Positions 32,561 through 44,344 are shown, counted from the stretch's first letter. The stretch is DNA of 64,000 nucleotides from Caecitellus pseudoparvulus (GCA_965644315.1 CBFFRQ010000031.1:186001-250000), one strand, 5' to 3'. Made by a program: numbers and translations. The notes: a model not told the origin generated them from the sequence alone.

Positions 32561-33244
32561 ATGGAGCGTATCGTGCTTTTCGATGGGGTCTGCAACTTGT
32601 ACGTTCCCGGTGTGCTTGCCAAGCGCGACCCAACCCTGGGGTGTTGCTTGCGGAATCTAGGCGCCCAAGCGGACCATGCCGCGACCCGAGCGCCAACCTG
32701 CCACCTTTGCAGATGCGAAGGTGTTGTGCAGTTCATTGTAGCGTATGATCCCAAGGCGGTGTTCAAGTTTGCGAGCCTGCAGTCCCAAGCTGCCGCGCCG
32801 CTCATCCAGGCCTGTGGCATCCCTGAAGAGGAGATCATGAACTCATTCATCATGGTGGAGCGCACGCCGGGATTCCTCCCCGAAGCACCAGCAGAGCCCA
32901 CTGCGGACTCTGCCTCCTCGGCTGGCACGTTTAGGTTCTTCCGGGCATCGACAGCCGCCCTGCAAATCGGGAGGCACCTGGAGACACCCTTGTCCTGGCT
33001 GGCCCACCCAGCCCTCCTGCTGCCTGCTGCCCTCCGCGACTCGGTGTACTACTGCGTCGCACGCAACCGATACTTGATGTTCGGGAAGAAGCAGGCGTGC
33101 ATGATGCCGACCAAGGCACTGAAGGCTCGCTTCCTGGACTGGGGAGAGGGGCGCGCCGCTGCGGCAGCGGGGGGGTCGGCTGGCGCTGCTCAGGGCAGTC
33201 CAAGGGCTCGCTCGCGCAGCAAAGCCCCCAAGCTGCAGGACTAG
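32561..33244 (+). CDS. DCC-family (DUF393) thiol-disulfide oxidoreductase-like protein
   Basis: Exons 32561-32598 and 32713-33244 give 189 residues. Splicing creates the family motif FDGVCNLCEG, with Cys11 and Cys14 in a D-G-V-C-N-L-C context. Further DCC features are FASLQSQAA, SFIMVE and RNRYLMFGKKQACMMP near the end. These proteins have a thioredoxin-like fold, and their redox partners are mostly unknown. The C-terminal 45 residues are a basic, Ala/Ser/Arg-rich extension. The 114-base intron is longer than most in this window. Confidence 0.85.
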   Translation: MERIVLFDGVCNLYVPGVLAKRDPTLGCCLRNLGAQADHAATRAPTCHLCRCEGVVQFIVAYDPKAVFKFASLQSQAAAPLIQACGIPEEEIMNSFIMVERTPGFLPEAPAEPTADSASSAGTFRFFRASTAALQIGRHLETPLSWLAHPALLLPAALRDSVYYCVARNRYLMFGKKQACMMPTKALKARFLDWGEGRAAAAAGGSAGAAQGSPRARSRSKAPKLQD

Positions 33245-33452
33245 TGGGAATCGCCCAGGCTCTCCCGGCATTGGTGGGCTGTGGTTGTTCCTGGGAGGCT
33301 CCACTTCGGCGGCGCACCATTGCTGGCTGCGCGACAATTCACCTTGTGCACAGCGCAGCTCTCGAACGTGCCCACACCACAAAGGTGTAAACCAAGCCCC
33401 GTCGGGCGCTCAAGGACTGCGTAGTAGACTGCACCCCTCTTGCACTGGCGTC

Positions 33453-35638
33453 ATGGCGGCGCCAGACCTGTCCAAGATGTCAGACAGCGAGATGATGGCG
33501 GCGGTGTCTGCCAGCCTTCAGCAAGCACACACACAGGGGATGGGGCGGTCTGGCGGGAAGATCTCAGCGAAGGAGGCAGAGGACATGAAGAATGCCTTCT
33601 CGAAGAAGGAGTTCAGGGACATGTTTCGGCAGTACCTGGAGGAGATCTCAGATCCAGCTGCGCGAAAAGTGCGTCCACGCCGGGCCCTTTTGCAGGCACT
33701 GCAGCACTCACAGTGTTGCCACCCTTCTTGCAGGAGCAAGAGACATACCTTGAGCAGCTGGAGCGGGAGCAGAGCGTGCCCTCCGACGTGCACTTGGTTC
33801 ACCCTGAGGTAGGTGGGCGTTTCTTCCGTCGCCGCGGCAGGACGCTGGTCACTTTGAGCGAGTTTGCGCACTTGCAGGCAGGATTCTGCATAAAGACGCG
33901 TAACGAAAAGACTGGTAACAAGGTCTTTGTCAATGTGTGCAGTGCAGACGCGGTGGAGAAGCCCACGAGCGAAGGCCAACGGTGGCAGCTGCCCATGATG
34001 GCAGGCAAGCCTCGGTATGAGAAGGACAACAAGGGGCAGCTGGCGTTGACGCTGGACATTGTCTTTCACCCCAACGCGCTGCACCTGGCATCATCCAACC
34101 CAGGCTTCAAGCGCATGGTTGCTGGCTCGGCAGTGGAGCGCGCTCAGGAGCTCATGGCTCGCTTTGGCGTTGGCGAAGCCGCTGACACGGTGCTGGACAA
34201 GAACTACACCATCCTGAAGCACAAGCGGTGCATGGGGGACAAGCCCGCCATCATCCGCGCGCCGAACAAGGCAACGCCAGGCGTGGCCGCGCCGGCGCCA
34301 GCGCCCCCCGCCCCGGCTCCGGCGGCAGCTGCTGTCCCACCGCCTGCCACGCCAGCCCCGGCACCCGCACAGCCGTCCGGAGAGGCCGAGCCGGAGCTCA
34401 CCATAGTGGAGCGGGGCTCGTTTGACTTAGCGTCCTCTGTGTCCTTCCCTGCGGGTGTCCCAGGGCCTGCCCGCCGCCCTGCCGAGCTGGTCCTGCGCTT
34501 CGCCCTGCCTGCCTGCAAGAACGCCAAAGGTGTCCAGCTGGATGTCGCCGAGCGCAAGGTGTCCCTGGTCAAGGAAGGCGTGTACCGCCTGCAGGACAGA
34601 GCGCTCCCCTTCCCAGTCAAGCCCGAGCTGGCGGCTGCCAAGTTTGACAAGTCCCGCCGCCTGCTGCAGGTGACTGTGCCGGTGCTGCCCCCGCCCGCGC
34701 CACAGCCCGACACGGCGCTGCAAGATGCACAGCCTGTGAAGCCGCCCGTCTCCTCCCAGCCCCCCAAGGCGGAGGACAGTGGCACACCAGAGGCGGTGGA
34801 GCTGCTGGCGGACAGCAAGGTGAAGCCCACCACATCCACCGGCTCAGGCGAGGTGCGGCACGACCGGTGGGTGGACACGCGCGCCCAGCCCGGCAGCTCC
34901 TTGCCAGCAGACGTCGCAGAGGCGGTGCGGGCCGCAGCCACAGCGCAGCCCGCGGCGCCCGACGTGGCGCCGTGGACCTGGCGCCAGGGCAGCGACACGT
35001 CCACTGTGCTGCTGCAGGTGCCTCACGTGGACGCTGACAGCGTGAAGGTGTCACTTGTCGGCGACGCCGAAGGGCCTCAGTTCCTGCACGCATGCATGAC
35101 TGCCCACGTGGAGCCCAGCACACTGGAGGAGCACGTCGCCGCAGCCGGCGGCGTGAACAACTTGGTACTGAAGCACGTGCCGCGGAGCCAAGGCGCAGGC
35201 AGCCGGTACGCCCTGCTCCTCAAGCTGCCTTCCGCCGTCGCGGGGGCGCGCCACGACGTGTCGGACCTGAACATCGCGGTGGTCTTGACCAAGGCCAAGG
35301 CAGGGGAGGTGTGGGGGGACGTGCTGCAGGAGGGCGGCGGCTGGGCGCCGCCGCGCGGCCTGCCGGCAGTGCCTTCCACCTCGGCTGCTGTTGTGGCTGA
35401 AGATGGCGGCAGTGGCATCGGCCGTGACCACCCGGTCCCAGCACCCAGCACCCCTCCAGAGCCTGTCCTGGAGTTGGGCAAGGACGGCACGTTTGACGTG
35501 GCACAGGCTCTGCCCAGCACCCCAGCGTCGCCTCCTCCAGCCTCAGGCACTCCCCAAGAGCGAGGCAGCAGTGCCAGCAGCAGCGGGAAGCGGCGGCGGC
35601 GGCGAGGTGCCGCGGCTGCGGCAGAGGAATTGGATTAA
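33453..35638 (+). CDS. DNAAF2: DNAAF2/kintoun-like axonemal dynein assembly factor
   Basis: Exons 33453-33668, 33734-33808 and 33878-35638 give 683 residues. Kintoun/PF13 is a PIH1-domain co-chaperone for cytoplasmic assembly of dynein arms. The N-terminus (SKKEFRDMFRQYLEEISDPAARK) and the PIH1 domain (about residues 85-250: CIKTRNEKTGNKVFVNVCSAD, KPTSEGQRWQLPMM, LTLDIVFHPNAL, YTILKHKRCMG) match kintoun. A Pro/Ala linker leads to a CS/alpha-crystallin-like region (ELVLRFALPACKNAKGVQLDVAERKVSLV), as in the family. The end is a basic RRRR segment and an acidic tip. It is 20 bases from the opposing MAP kinase stop. Confidence 0.92.
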
Positions 35639-35658
35639 GCCCCAGCATCGCCCGGCCG

Positions 35659-37239
35659 TCACTTGTGTCGCACGAGGCTGACGTCCCCCTCCTCGTCAGT
35701 CTTGGCCTCTGCGGCGGCGGCAGCGGCACGTCGAGCCTCCTTGGCCCTGCGCCTGGCTTCTGCGGCAGCCTTGCGCTCAGCCTTGAAGGAGCGCGCCTCT
35801 TCTATGATGAGGGCGCGGAAGTCTGCCAGGGTCAGGCTCTTGTCCTCCTCGAAGGAGAACTCGAAGGTGTCGGGCAGGGTGGGCATGTCGTCGTCGTACT
35901 GGTCCCGGACGCTGTCGAAGTACGGGTGGGCAATGCACTCCTCAATGGTCAGGCGCTTGGTGGGGTGGAACTGCAGCATCTTCTCCAGCAAGTCGATGGC
36001 CTTGGGGTTTGCCTGGGGGAACACTTCGCCCCAGCTCTGCTTCACCTTCTCGGGCAGAGAGGCGAGGAACTTGAGCGCCTGGTCGGAGCGGATGTACTCC
36101 CGTTCCTCCGCAGGGGGCAGCCCGATGATGTCGAAGATGAGGACGAGCTGGTGCATGAAGTCCTTGCCCGGCCACAGGGGCTTGCGCCCCAGCACCTCAG
36201 CCAGGATGCAGCCGCAGCTCCAGATGTCGATGGCCTTCGTGTAGTGCCCGTCAGCGGACAGCATGAGCTCGGGGGCGCGGTACCACCGCGTGACGACGTG
36301 CTCCGTCATGTGCTGCGTCTCTGACTCGTCCCCGGGAGTCATGCGGGACAGGCCAAAGTCTGAGATGCGGATGTCGCAGTTCTTGTTCACAAGCAGGTTG
36401 GCTGGCTTGAGGTCGCGGTGGATGACGTCGTTGGCGTGGGCGAAGTGCACTCCGCGCAGGAGCTGGAACATGAAGTGCTTGGCGTGTGCGTCAGTCAGCT
36501 CCTGGGGGCTCTGGATGATGCGGTGCAGGTCTGTGTCCATGAGCTCCATGATGACGTACAGCTCATCGTCCCGGTCCCGCACGACGAGGTCCTTCAGGGA
36601 CACGATGTTCTCATGGCGGCCCAGGTACCGCATCAGGCGGATCTCTCGCAAGGTGTGCTTGGCGTCTGAGGCAGAGTCGCACATGTGCTTGATCTTCTTG
36701 ATGGCCACTTCCGAGCCGCTGTCCTTACGGCGTGCAGACCTGCGGGGCGGGCAGCGAAGCGAATGGCTCACAGGGCCTGCTGCTGCGCCTGCAGGCTAAC
36801 CAGACCGACACACGCCCCCTGAGCATGCTGGCACGTGCAGGGCGACGCTGTCAGGCACAGCCAGGGGACAAGCTCCTGCCAAAGTGGGGCGACTGCCGTG
36901 CAGCTTGGGGGGGGAGAAACGCTGCTCAGCGTACAAGCCATGCTCGCGCTGGGAGGCCGCGAAGCGAGACGCGCACACACAGGCACAAAGCACAAGGTTG
37001 GCAGCACAGTGCCCCACGGTGGCCGACCGGCACAGAACGCGCGCGAAGGCGCAGGGCGGTGGGGGCGCGAGTGGGGCCAGTTTCCGCAGCTCAACACGCC
37101 GCACGCACGCAACGACACCATAGGCTCCACGACCCAGCTGCTTCACAAGCTCGTAAGAGCTCCCGAGTTTGAAAGGCTCCTTGTAGGCAACAAAGGAAAC
37201 TTCAGAGGAACTGCCGTGGCGGGCAGCAGCTGCTGCCAT
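35659..37239 (-). CDS. MAP kinase with atypical T-E-H activation loop
   Basis: Exons 37109-37239 and 35659-36739 give 403 residues. Splicing across a 369-base intron joins the Gly loop GRGAYGVVA to SARRKDSGSEVAIKKI, as in all MAPKs. Intact elements include the VAIKK lysine, HRDLKPANLLVN, DFGLSRM, VTRWYRAPE, DIWSCGCILAEVLGRKPLWPGKD and a common-docking-like acidic patch YDDDMPTLPD. The activation lip reads HMTEHVVTRWYR: the phosphorylatable Tyr of T-x-Y is His191 (CAC, 36298-36300). It should be an active kinase fold, but dual-phosphorylation control is changed. A charged Ala-rich coiled coil ends the protein. Confidence 0.93.
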
Positions 37240-37539
37240 GGTTCAGGGTCTGTGGTGCAGCTTTCACCTGGGCGAGGGGCCGCTCTGACGCAAGGCCTGG
37301 GCGAAGGGGGTGCACATGGTCTGCAGCCGGGGTGCCAGGCATGCACATGGGGTAGCACTTGGTGTTGGATGTGGAGTGCCGGCCGCGCTGCTCTCGAAGC
37401 GCGAGCCGAGACATGGAGCGGGGCGCACAGCGCCAGCAACAAAACCTGCGCACCCGTGAGGCTCTTGGCAGCTGCAGGGTAAGTGCACCGGCTGTTGTCG
37501 TGCGGCTTGTCACCCCCCCGCGCTGCTGTGAAGGGAAGC

Positions 37540-40105
37540 ATGGCAGCAGCCGCGTCCGGGCCAGCATGGTCCGCACGCGTGACCAGACACACCGTGCTGA
37601 AAGACCACGCCGTGAGTCCCGCCGCCCGCCCTGACTTACCGGGCTCGCTGCCCCCCGCATGGCCTGCCGCTTTCCCCACACACAGAGCTTTGATGTGGAA
37701 GTGCGCATGGGCCACGGTCACTTCCTCAGCCACAAGCGCTACTCTGAATTCGTCGCGCTGCATGGGGAGGTGAGAAAGGCACTGCACTTGGCGCTTTTGA
37801 AGCCCAGTCCCCTATCCACCCTAGGCTCGCCCCTCCTTATGCCCCACAGCTTGCCCATGCCATGCCAGACGTGGACCTTCCCGCCCTGCCTCCTTCTGGC
37901 TTCGCACGCAACCTCCGAGAGGAGTACCTGGCCAAGCGCCGGGAAGACCTGGATGCATACCTGCTGGCTCTGCAGCGAGAGCCAGACATCGCTGCATGCA
38001 AGGTGCTGCCGAAGTGGCTGGGTGCAGGGGGCAAGGACACCCTTCAGGTGCCAGAGAAGCAGACAGCAGTTGGTTTGAGCCTGCTCACCGTCACGGAGCA
38101 GGTGGTGAAGGTGCCCGCTGGCACCCTGTACGAGCACATCATGCCCCTGCCGTCCCCCGTTCACCTGCCCTCCACGGCGCCGTCCTCGCCCGCCTCGGAG
38201 CAGGGTGGCGCACACGACACCCCCACCTCGTTTATGGCGATGTGGGAGTTCAGCACAGCCGGGTACGACATCGGGTTCTCTGCCGCCGCGCTCATTGGCG
38301 CGCCGGGGGACTTGAAGTCCACCCAGGCCAGCCAGGGCACAGCCAGTGGCGGGACGGGCATCCCGCGGGAGATCAGCATCATCAAAGGCACCCGGTGCAA
38401 TTCCCAGGAGCAGATGGTGCAGGGGTCCGCGCAGGTGCCCCCACCTGGCGTCTCCACCGCCACGTCACGGGGCCTGTCGCCCTCCGTCGCCTTCGCGGCG
38501 GGGGCCAGCTTGGTCGTGCCCGCGCGCACCGGGCACTCCCGTGCGCACAGTGACGGCAGTGATGGCAGCGGCTTCGCCTCGCCTGACGTGGACGCCATCG
38601 CTGCCCGTGCGGCTGCCATGTCCGGCGGGGCACGGCGCAGCGACGAGCCCCTCACGCACATCGTCCTGCGCTTCGACAACCGCTACAGCAAGATGCGGAG
38701 GAAAACCGTCACGTTCAAAGCAGGCGTGTTCACAGCCGCAGAGGCTGGCGCGGCCGCCTCTGCAGAGGAGGCCTACCGCACGAAGCTGCGGGATGCACAG
38801 GCGCTGCGGGCGAAGTTCTTGGCAGGCACCCCGACAGGGACGACGGGCATGGCGCCTTCCCGGGATGAGGCCAGCATCTTGCGGGGGGAGCGCGACAAGC
38901 TGCGGGAGCAGGTGACGCAGCTGTCCGCAGATGTGGACGCGGCGGCTGACGCCACTGCCCGCACTGAGGCGCGCCTGGCCGACGCCCAGGCGGAGGCGGC
39001 ATCCTTGGCTGCGCAGCTGAGCGCCATGCAGCAGCGGGCTGAGGCTGCAGAGGACACTGCCCAGAGCGCCCAGCGCGAAGCGGATGCCGCCAGTGAGCGC
39101 GTGCGCACGGCACGGCACCAAGCTGCCGAGGCAGAGGGGGAGGTCACAGGCCTGCTCAGCCGCGTGGCACAGGCGGAGGAGGCGGCGGCAGAGGCGGCGG
39201 CCGCGGCGCAGCACGCCAGGGAGGACGCCGACGCGCAGCTGGCAGCAGCCAAAGCTGCACAAGGCGACGTGACTGCCCTGCAGGCGCGGGTGGCGGAGTT
39301 GGAGGGCCGCCTGGCCGCGTCGGAGGGCGGGCAGGCGACCCAGGCGTTGCAGCAGCGTCTGGAGGCAGCGGAGGCGGAGGCTGCCAAGGCCAAGGCTGTG
39401 TTGGCCAAGGTCGCCGAGCGAGCCAAGGCGGCAGAGGGTGACGTGGCCAAGCTGAAGCAGCACAAGCGCCTGCTGGCTGGGGAGGTGCGCACACAGCGGG
39501 AGACGCTGAAGACTACGACGCAGGACCTGGCCACAGCCAAGGCCGCCGCGCTAGGGGCTGCGAAGGAGGCAGCCGCGGCCAAGGCAGCCCTGGTGGAGGA
39601 ACGCAAGGCGAGGGCCCAGCTAGAGGCCCGGCTCGCCGCGATGTCTGATCGGCCGCCGAGCAGCCCAGCCCAGCCCCAGGTGCCCCAAGAGGCAGCCGAG
39701 GCAGGGAGCAGCTCCCACGTGCTGCCTCCTGCCGAGCCCGAGCAAGCGGGCCGATCGAGTGCATTGCAAGGAGAGGGCAGCGGGGACACAGCTGCCAGCC
39801 AGGCGGTGGGTACCCCCCCCTCAGCCCCTGCAGTGCCTGGCCCCGGCAGGGGTGGGGACACCGTACCTAACTTGGCCCAGTTCAGGCAGGGCGGCGGGCG
39901 GGGCCGGGGCCGAGGACGCGGGGCTCGGGTGTTGGTGCCGCCCCCAGCGGGTGGGGCACAGCCACGCAAGGCGGGTTCCTGGCTGGACTCCGTCACAGAC
40001 GCAGTCAGCTCCGTCTTCGTGCCGGACCTGCCGCCTGCGGGGTCCCTGGCAGCGGCGGCTGCTCGCCGGAGTACCAGCGAGCCTACCACCAGCCCACGGG
40101 CGTAG
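37540..40105 (+). CDS. PX-GOLD coiled-coil protein
   Basis: Exons 37540-37611, 37686-37769 and 37850-40105 give 803 residues. The N-terminal PX domain (residues about 5-110) reads TRHTVLKDHA/SFDVEVRMGHGHFLSHKRYSEFVALHGE, with LREEYLAKRREDLDAYL and the end KVLPKWLG; PX domains bind phosphoinositides. A GOLD-like domain follows in two parts, VVKVPAGTLYEHIMPLPS with SFMAMWEFSTAGYDIGFSA and, after about 90 inserted residues, HIVLRFDNRYSKMRRKTVTFK. Residues 390-600 form an Ala-rich coiled coil. The tail has an RGRGRGRG stretch. This suggests an endosome or Golgi tether. The stop is 8 bases from the glutaminase gene stop. Confidence 0.8.
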
Positions 40106-40113
40106 AGGGGTGC

Positions 40114-43100
40114 TCACACATGCCCTGCCACTTGCACCTTGCGGCGGGCAGCAGGCCCCGGCTGCTCGCGAGGTGTGCGAGAGCTGCCCTTGGGCGGGTG
40201 CGGCTCTGTGCCTGCGGCGATGGCACCCAGGGCCGCAGCCATCCCTGCGCGGCCAGCTGTGCCCGCGGCTGCCCCGCTGCTGCTCGTGGAGCTGCCCAGG
40301 TACCCAGAGGACAGCAGCCCCGATGCAGCCATTGTGTCCCTGGGCACTGCGCCTGACCCGGCCGCTACGCCTGATGTCCAAGGAGCGTCCAGCTCCACAT
40401 CCAGTGGGTCCTCTGGCACCGGCACGCCGGCGGCGAGGAGCTCAAATTCCATGGCCACGGCCAGGTCGCGGTACCCTCGACGGCGTGCCTCGTCCAGGGG
40501 GGTGTACCCCCACCGGTCCCGCAGGCAGGGGTCTGCGCCGGCCTTGAGCAGTTCCCGCACGATGGGCCCGTGCCCCTCACAGGCCGCCACGTGCAGGGCC
40601 GTGCGTTTGTCGTAGTCTTGGTGGTTCACCGCAGCGCCTTGCACGAGGAGGTCTGAGACTTGCTTCAGGTCCCCCTGGTTGGCCGCTGTGCACAACTCAA
40701 ATGCAGCGACTGTCTTGTGCACGTCCACAGCCCAGGTGGCGCCGCTCTTGCCGGCGGACTCCTCCTTGACGTGCTCTGCGTTCACCATGGAGTCGATGAG
40801 GTTCAGGTGGTACCGCCGCACGAGCATCTCCGCGAGGCGCAAGCCCTTGATGGGCACGTTGTGCTCGTTCATGCGGGGGGAGAAGATGCACATGCCAGCG
40901 ACGCCGGGGATGACAGCCATGAGCACCCCGGTGGAGCCCGTTGCGGAGGGTACGCCCACGTTGAAGTTCCACTTGCCCCCGTACGCGTTCATTCCACAGG
41001 AGTACATGAGGGACAGCAGTTGCTTGGTGGTGGTGGGGTGCAGGCACGGCTCCCAGGTGGTGGGGGCCACTCCCGCGTTGGCCAGCATGCCGGCCATGTT
41101 GGCGATTTGCTGCGGGCTCATGGTGACGGACATGCACTGCGAGTAGAAGTGCACGTTGTTGGTGGGGTCTGTCCGCGCAGGGTAGCAGCCCTGGCCCTTC
41201 ATGTAGTGGCTCACGGCCATGGTCTGCCGGGCCGTGCGCTTGAGGGCCAGGAAGGCTGGGTTGTTGAAGCCCACCTTGCTGCCGCCCGCCCATTTGGATA
41301 GGGTGTTGCGCACGAGCTCAAAGCGCCCGCCGCCGTCTGAGTACATGCGGTCAGCACGAGTGCAGTGGCCCTTGCCCACCAAGGCAGCCACTGCCAGGGC
41401 ACCACTGAGGGTGAAGGGGTTGTACGGCTTGGGCGGGGGGGGCGGGCCGGGGTCTTTGCCGCCGTGGGACACGGGCGCCAGCAAGTCGAAGGAGGCAGGG
41501 TCGCTGGAGGTGGGCTCCGCACTCACCCAGGCCTGTGTGTCAGCCAGGCCGGCGTGCTGCAGGGCCATGGCATACAGCAGCGGCTTCACCGTCTCCATCA
41601 GCGGCACGTGCACGGTGCAGCCTTCAGACGTGTTGCCCGCCGTGAACTGCTGCCCATCCACTGTGCACACCGACACGACGAAGTGGTCGTCAAAGCGCAC
41701 ATCGCTCTCTCGCAGCAGGCTTCGGATGGCTTCCTCAGAGGCGCGATGGGCGTTGGGAGCCGAGCCAGCGGCGCGCGTGGACAGGGAGCTCCGCGTCAGA
41801 CCCAGGCTGGCCAGCGTCATGCGCACGTACTCCTGGTCGTCTTCATCCCCCACAGCGCCGTCCAGCTCCTCCTGCACGGTGGCGCTGACGGCGCGCAGCA
41901 GGGGGACGGGGCTCGCAGGCGGCAAGTCCCCGCCTGTCGTGCCTGTGCCATGCCCAGTGCTGGAGGAGGCCGACGTGGGGCGCTGGGTGGTGTCCAGGGC
42001 CAGCTCGGTGTAGGCTTTGTTCAGGGCGCTCTGTAGCGCGTCATAGCCCTTGGAGGCGTCCCCGCGCTGGTTCAGCTTCCGGGAGTAGATGGTGGTGTGC
42101 TTGCCGCGGGCATCCGCCGCCCCGCCCACGCTCGCGCCATCACCCGCTTGCCCTGACGCCAGAGACGCATCGTCTGCAAAGCCGTCAGCGCCCAGCTCGA
42201 AGAGCAAGTTGGCGCACCGAGCCATGCGCGCGACGTCCTCAGAAAACACGTGAAAGTCCCGCACCATGAGCTTGTTCTGCAGCGCCCGCATGACGAGCGC
42301 TCCGAAGGCGCCAGATGGCATGTTGGGCGGTTTGAATAGGTCTGCCAATGCTACACGGCCGTCAGACGTGCGTGGTAGTTCTTGCAGGGCCCTCGCAGCA
42401 ATGGGGTTCTGCTCCACATCCACAACGATGCCTTGGGAAGCCAGGAATGCCAGCACTTTGATCAGCGGCTGCGTCCGACACGGGTGCCCGGAGTCAGGCA
42501 GGCACAACGACTCACCCGGCGCAGGCAGAGCGGCCAGGCAACGAGCTGCAACCCCCAGAGCTTCCGGGGGCGCGACCCACTTGCCCAGCAGGCTCCACAC
42601 GCGTGTTGCTGCGGCAAGGCGGCGCAGGGGCAGCATCATGCTCGCGTGCAGCGCGACGTGGTGCACGTGCGCATCAGTTGCCGCGTCCGCAATGACAGCG
42701 CGCGCCTCAGTGCCGCCTTCCTCGTGCAGCTGGAAGGACGTGAGTTCCATGTGCTCAATGTCGCCCAGCGGGGCTGGCATCGCAGGGGCCGCCGCGAGGG
42801 TCAAGCCAGGCAGGGCTGGCGGAGGTGTGCCGCCGTGCCCTAGGCACAGCAGCTCCGTGGGGGACCGGCACAGAGGCAGGCGGGTCAGGCCATCTGCCAC
42901 CAATTTGTCGAAGATGGAGTAGTTGTACCGCTGCAGCAGGCGGCGGAAGAACTCCACCGCCCGCACCGAGTTCCCATGCGAGTCGAGGGGCGGCGAGTAC
43001 AGCGCAATGCCTCTGCGCAGGGGCGATGGGGAAGGGTGTGGGGGACTGGGCGGTTATCGGGTGCAGCTGCCGGGCGGCTTACGCGACTTGTGGGATGACG

Positions 43101-44344
43101 CAGTACACGAGTCCTGCCACGCCTGACTTGGCGGGGAGTCCTGTGGCGCGCAGGTGGTGATGTGTGTGGAGTCTGTGAGTCAGGGCAGAGCGCAAGGGCA
43201 CGACGCACCAACGTGGACCACCCACGACCCCGAGAAGTCGTACATGCCACAGGACAGCATGAGTGTGAGGACAGACTTGACTGTGCCTGGGCTCAAGCAG
43301 CGCTTGCCAGTGGTGGCAGCGACGCCACCCCCCGCGAGCATGGCAGCCATGGCTGCTGCCCGGCGAGTGTTCACTTCAATGGCACAGCACTGGATGTACG
43401 TGTCCAGGACCTCCTCCGGGCTGACGTCAGCGGGGAACACGTCGTGTTCCTCCATGTGGTACAGCAGCGCGTTGTTGCGCCACGCTGTCTCGTACTCCGA
43501 CAGGTACGTCGTCTGGCAGAAGCCAGGCCGCTCGCCGCCAGCCATGTCTTGCAGTCGGTCCAGCAAGTACTTGAAGCGGGATGCAGGCTCCATGCCGCGC
43601 CCCAGGAGGCCTGCTGCCGCGATGGCGCCGGCGTTCACCATGGGGTTGTGCGGCAGCCCGTCTGCGTTCAGGGACACCTCATTGAAGGCCAGCCCTGACG
43701 GCTCGATTCCGACGTGTTTGTGCTCAATTTCGAGACCGTTGTCTTCGACGCCGATGCCGTACACCAGCGGCTTGATGCAGGACTGAATGGAGAAGTCCTT
43801 GTCTATGTCGCCGTAGTCAAAGCGCTGGCCGTCCACCGTGCACACAGACATGGAGAACCAGTCCGGGTCCTGCTTGCTGAGGATGGGGATGTAGTCCTGA
43901 GCAAGGCGGCAGAGGGGGGTGTGTGGCGGGGGCCTGGCACAGCGCAGGCGGCTGCCAGCACGCACAGCCGGAGAGCCGCCGTGAACGTTGGCCCGGATGT
44001 CTTCGAAGATCTCCACACAGGTTGACCTGAAGTTCTGCCAGTTTGGCACCGCAAGCTTGTCGCGAATGGCCTTGGTCAAGATGTTGCCAGCCTCCCCCGT
44101 GGGCACGTGCACGCCGCTGCCATCCTCTGCGGCGAAGCGCTGCACAGCAGCCTCCACTTGGGGCAGCGAAGGGTCAAGCCCTCGCTCCTGAAGCAAAGCC
44201 AGCAGTGGCTCGGTGGCCAAGAACGTTCCCCTGTCACGGCCATGGCCGGCAGTGCCTGAGGCAGCAGGCAGAGCCAGTGAGACAATCCGCCAGAGGGGAG
44301 CTGTGCCCTGCGCGGCACGCACCTGCTGGAGCTCCCGATGCCAT
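40114..44344 (-). CDS. Tandem glutaminase: active domain, pseudo-glutaminase domain and ankyrin repeats in one chain
   Basis: Exons 44323-44344, 43966-44255, 43209-43896, 43083-43140 and 40114-43012 give 1318 residues. Kidney-type glutaminase turns glutamine into glutamate and ammonia. The first unit (about 15-385) keeps the catalytic Ser143-x-x-Lys146 (QSCIKPLVY), Asn192 (NPMVNAGAI), Glu240/Asn245 (SEYETAWRNN), Tyr271 and GLPAKSGVAG. A second unit (about 535-1095) repeats the helical N-terminal module and the fold (SVCTVDGQQF, NMAGMLANAGVAPTTWEP). There the Ser is Glu826 (METVKPLLY), the Asn is Leu888 (NPFTLSGAL), and the Glu/Asn pair is Arg/Thr. Ankyrin repeats follow at 1119-1204 (RTALHVAACEGHGPIVRELLKAGADP), as in animal GLS. 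All four introns (67-70 bases) restore phase and known motifs. Confidence 0.85.
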
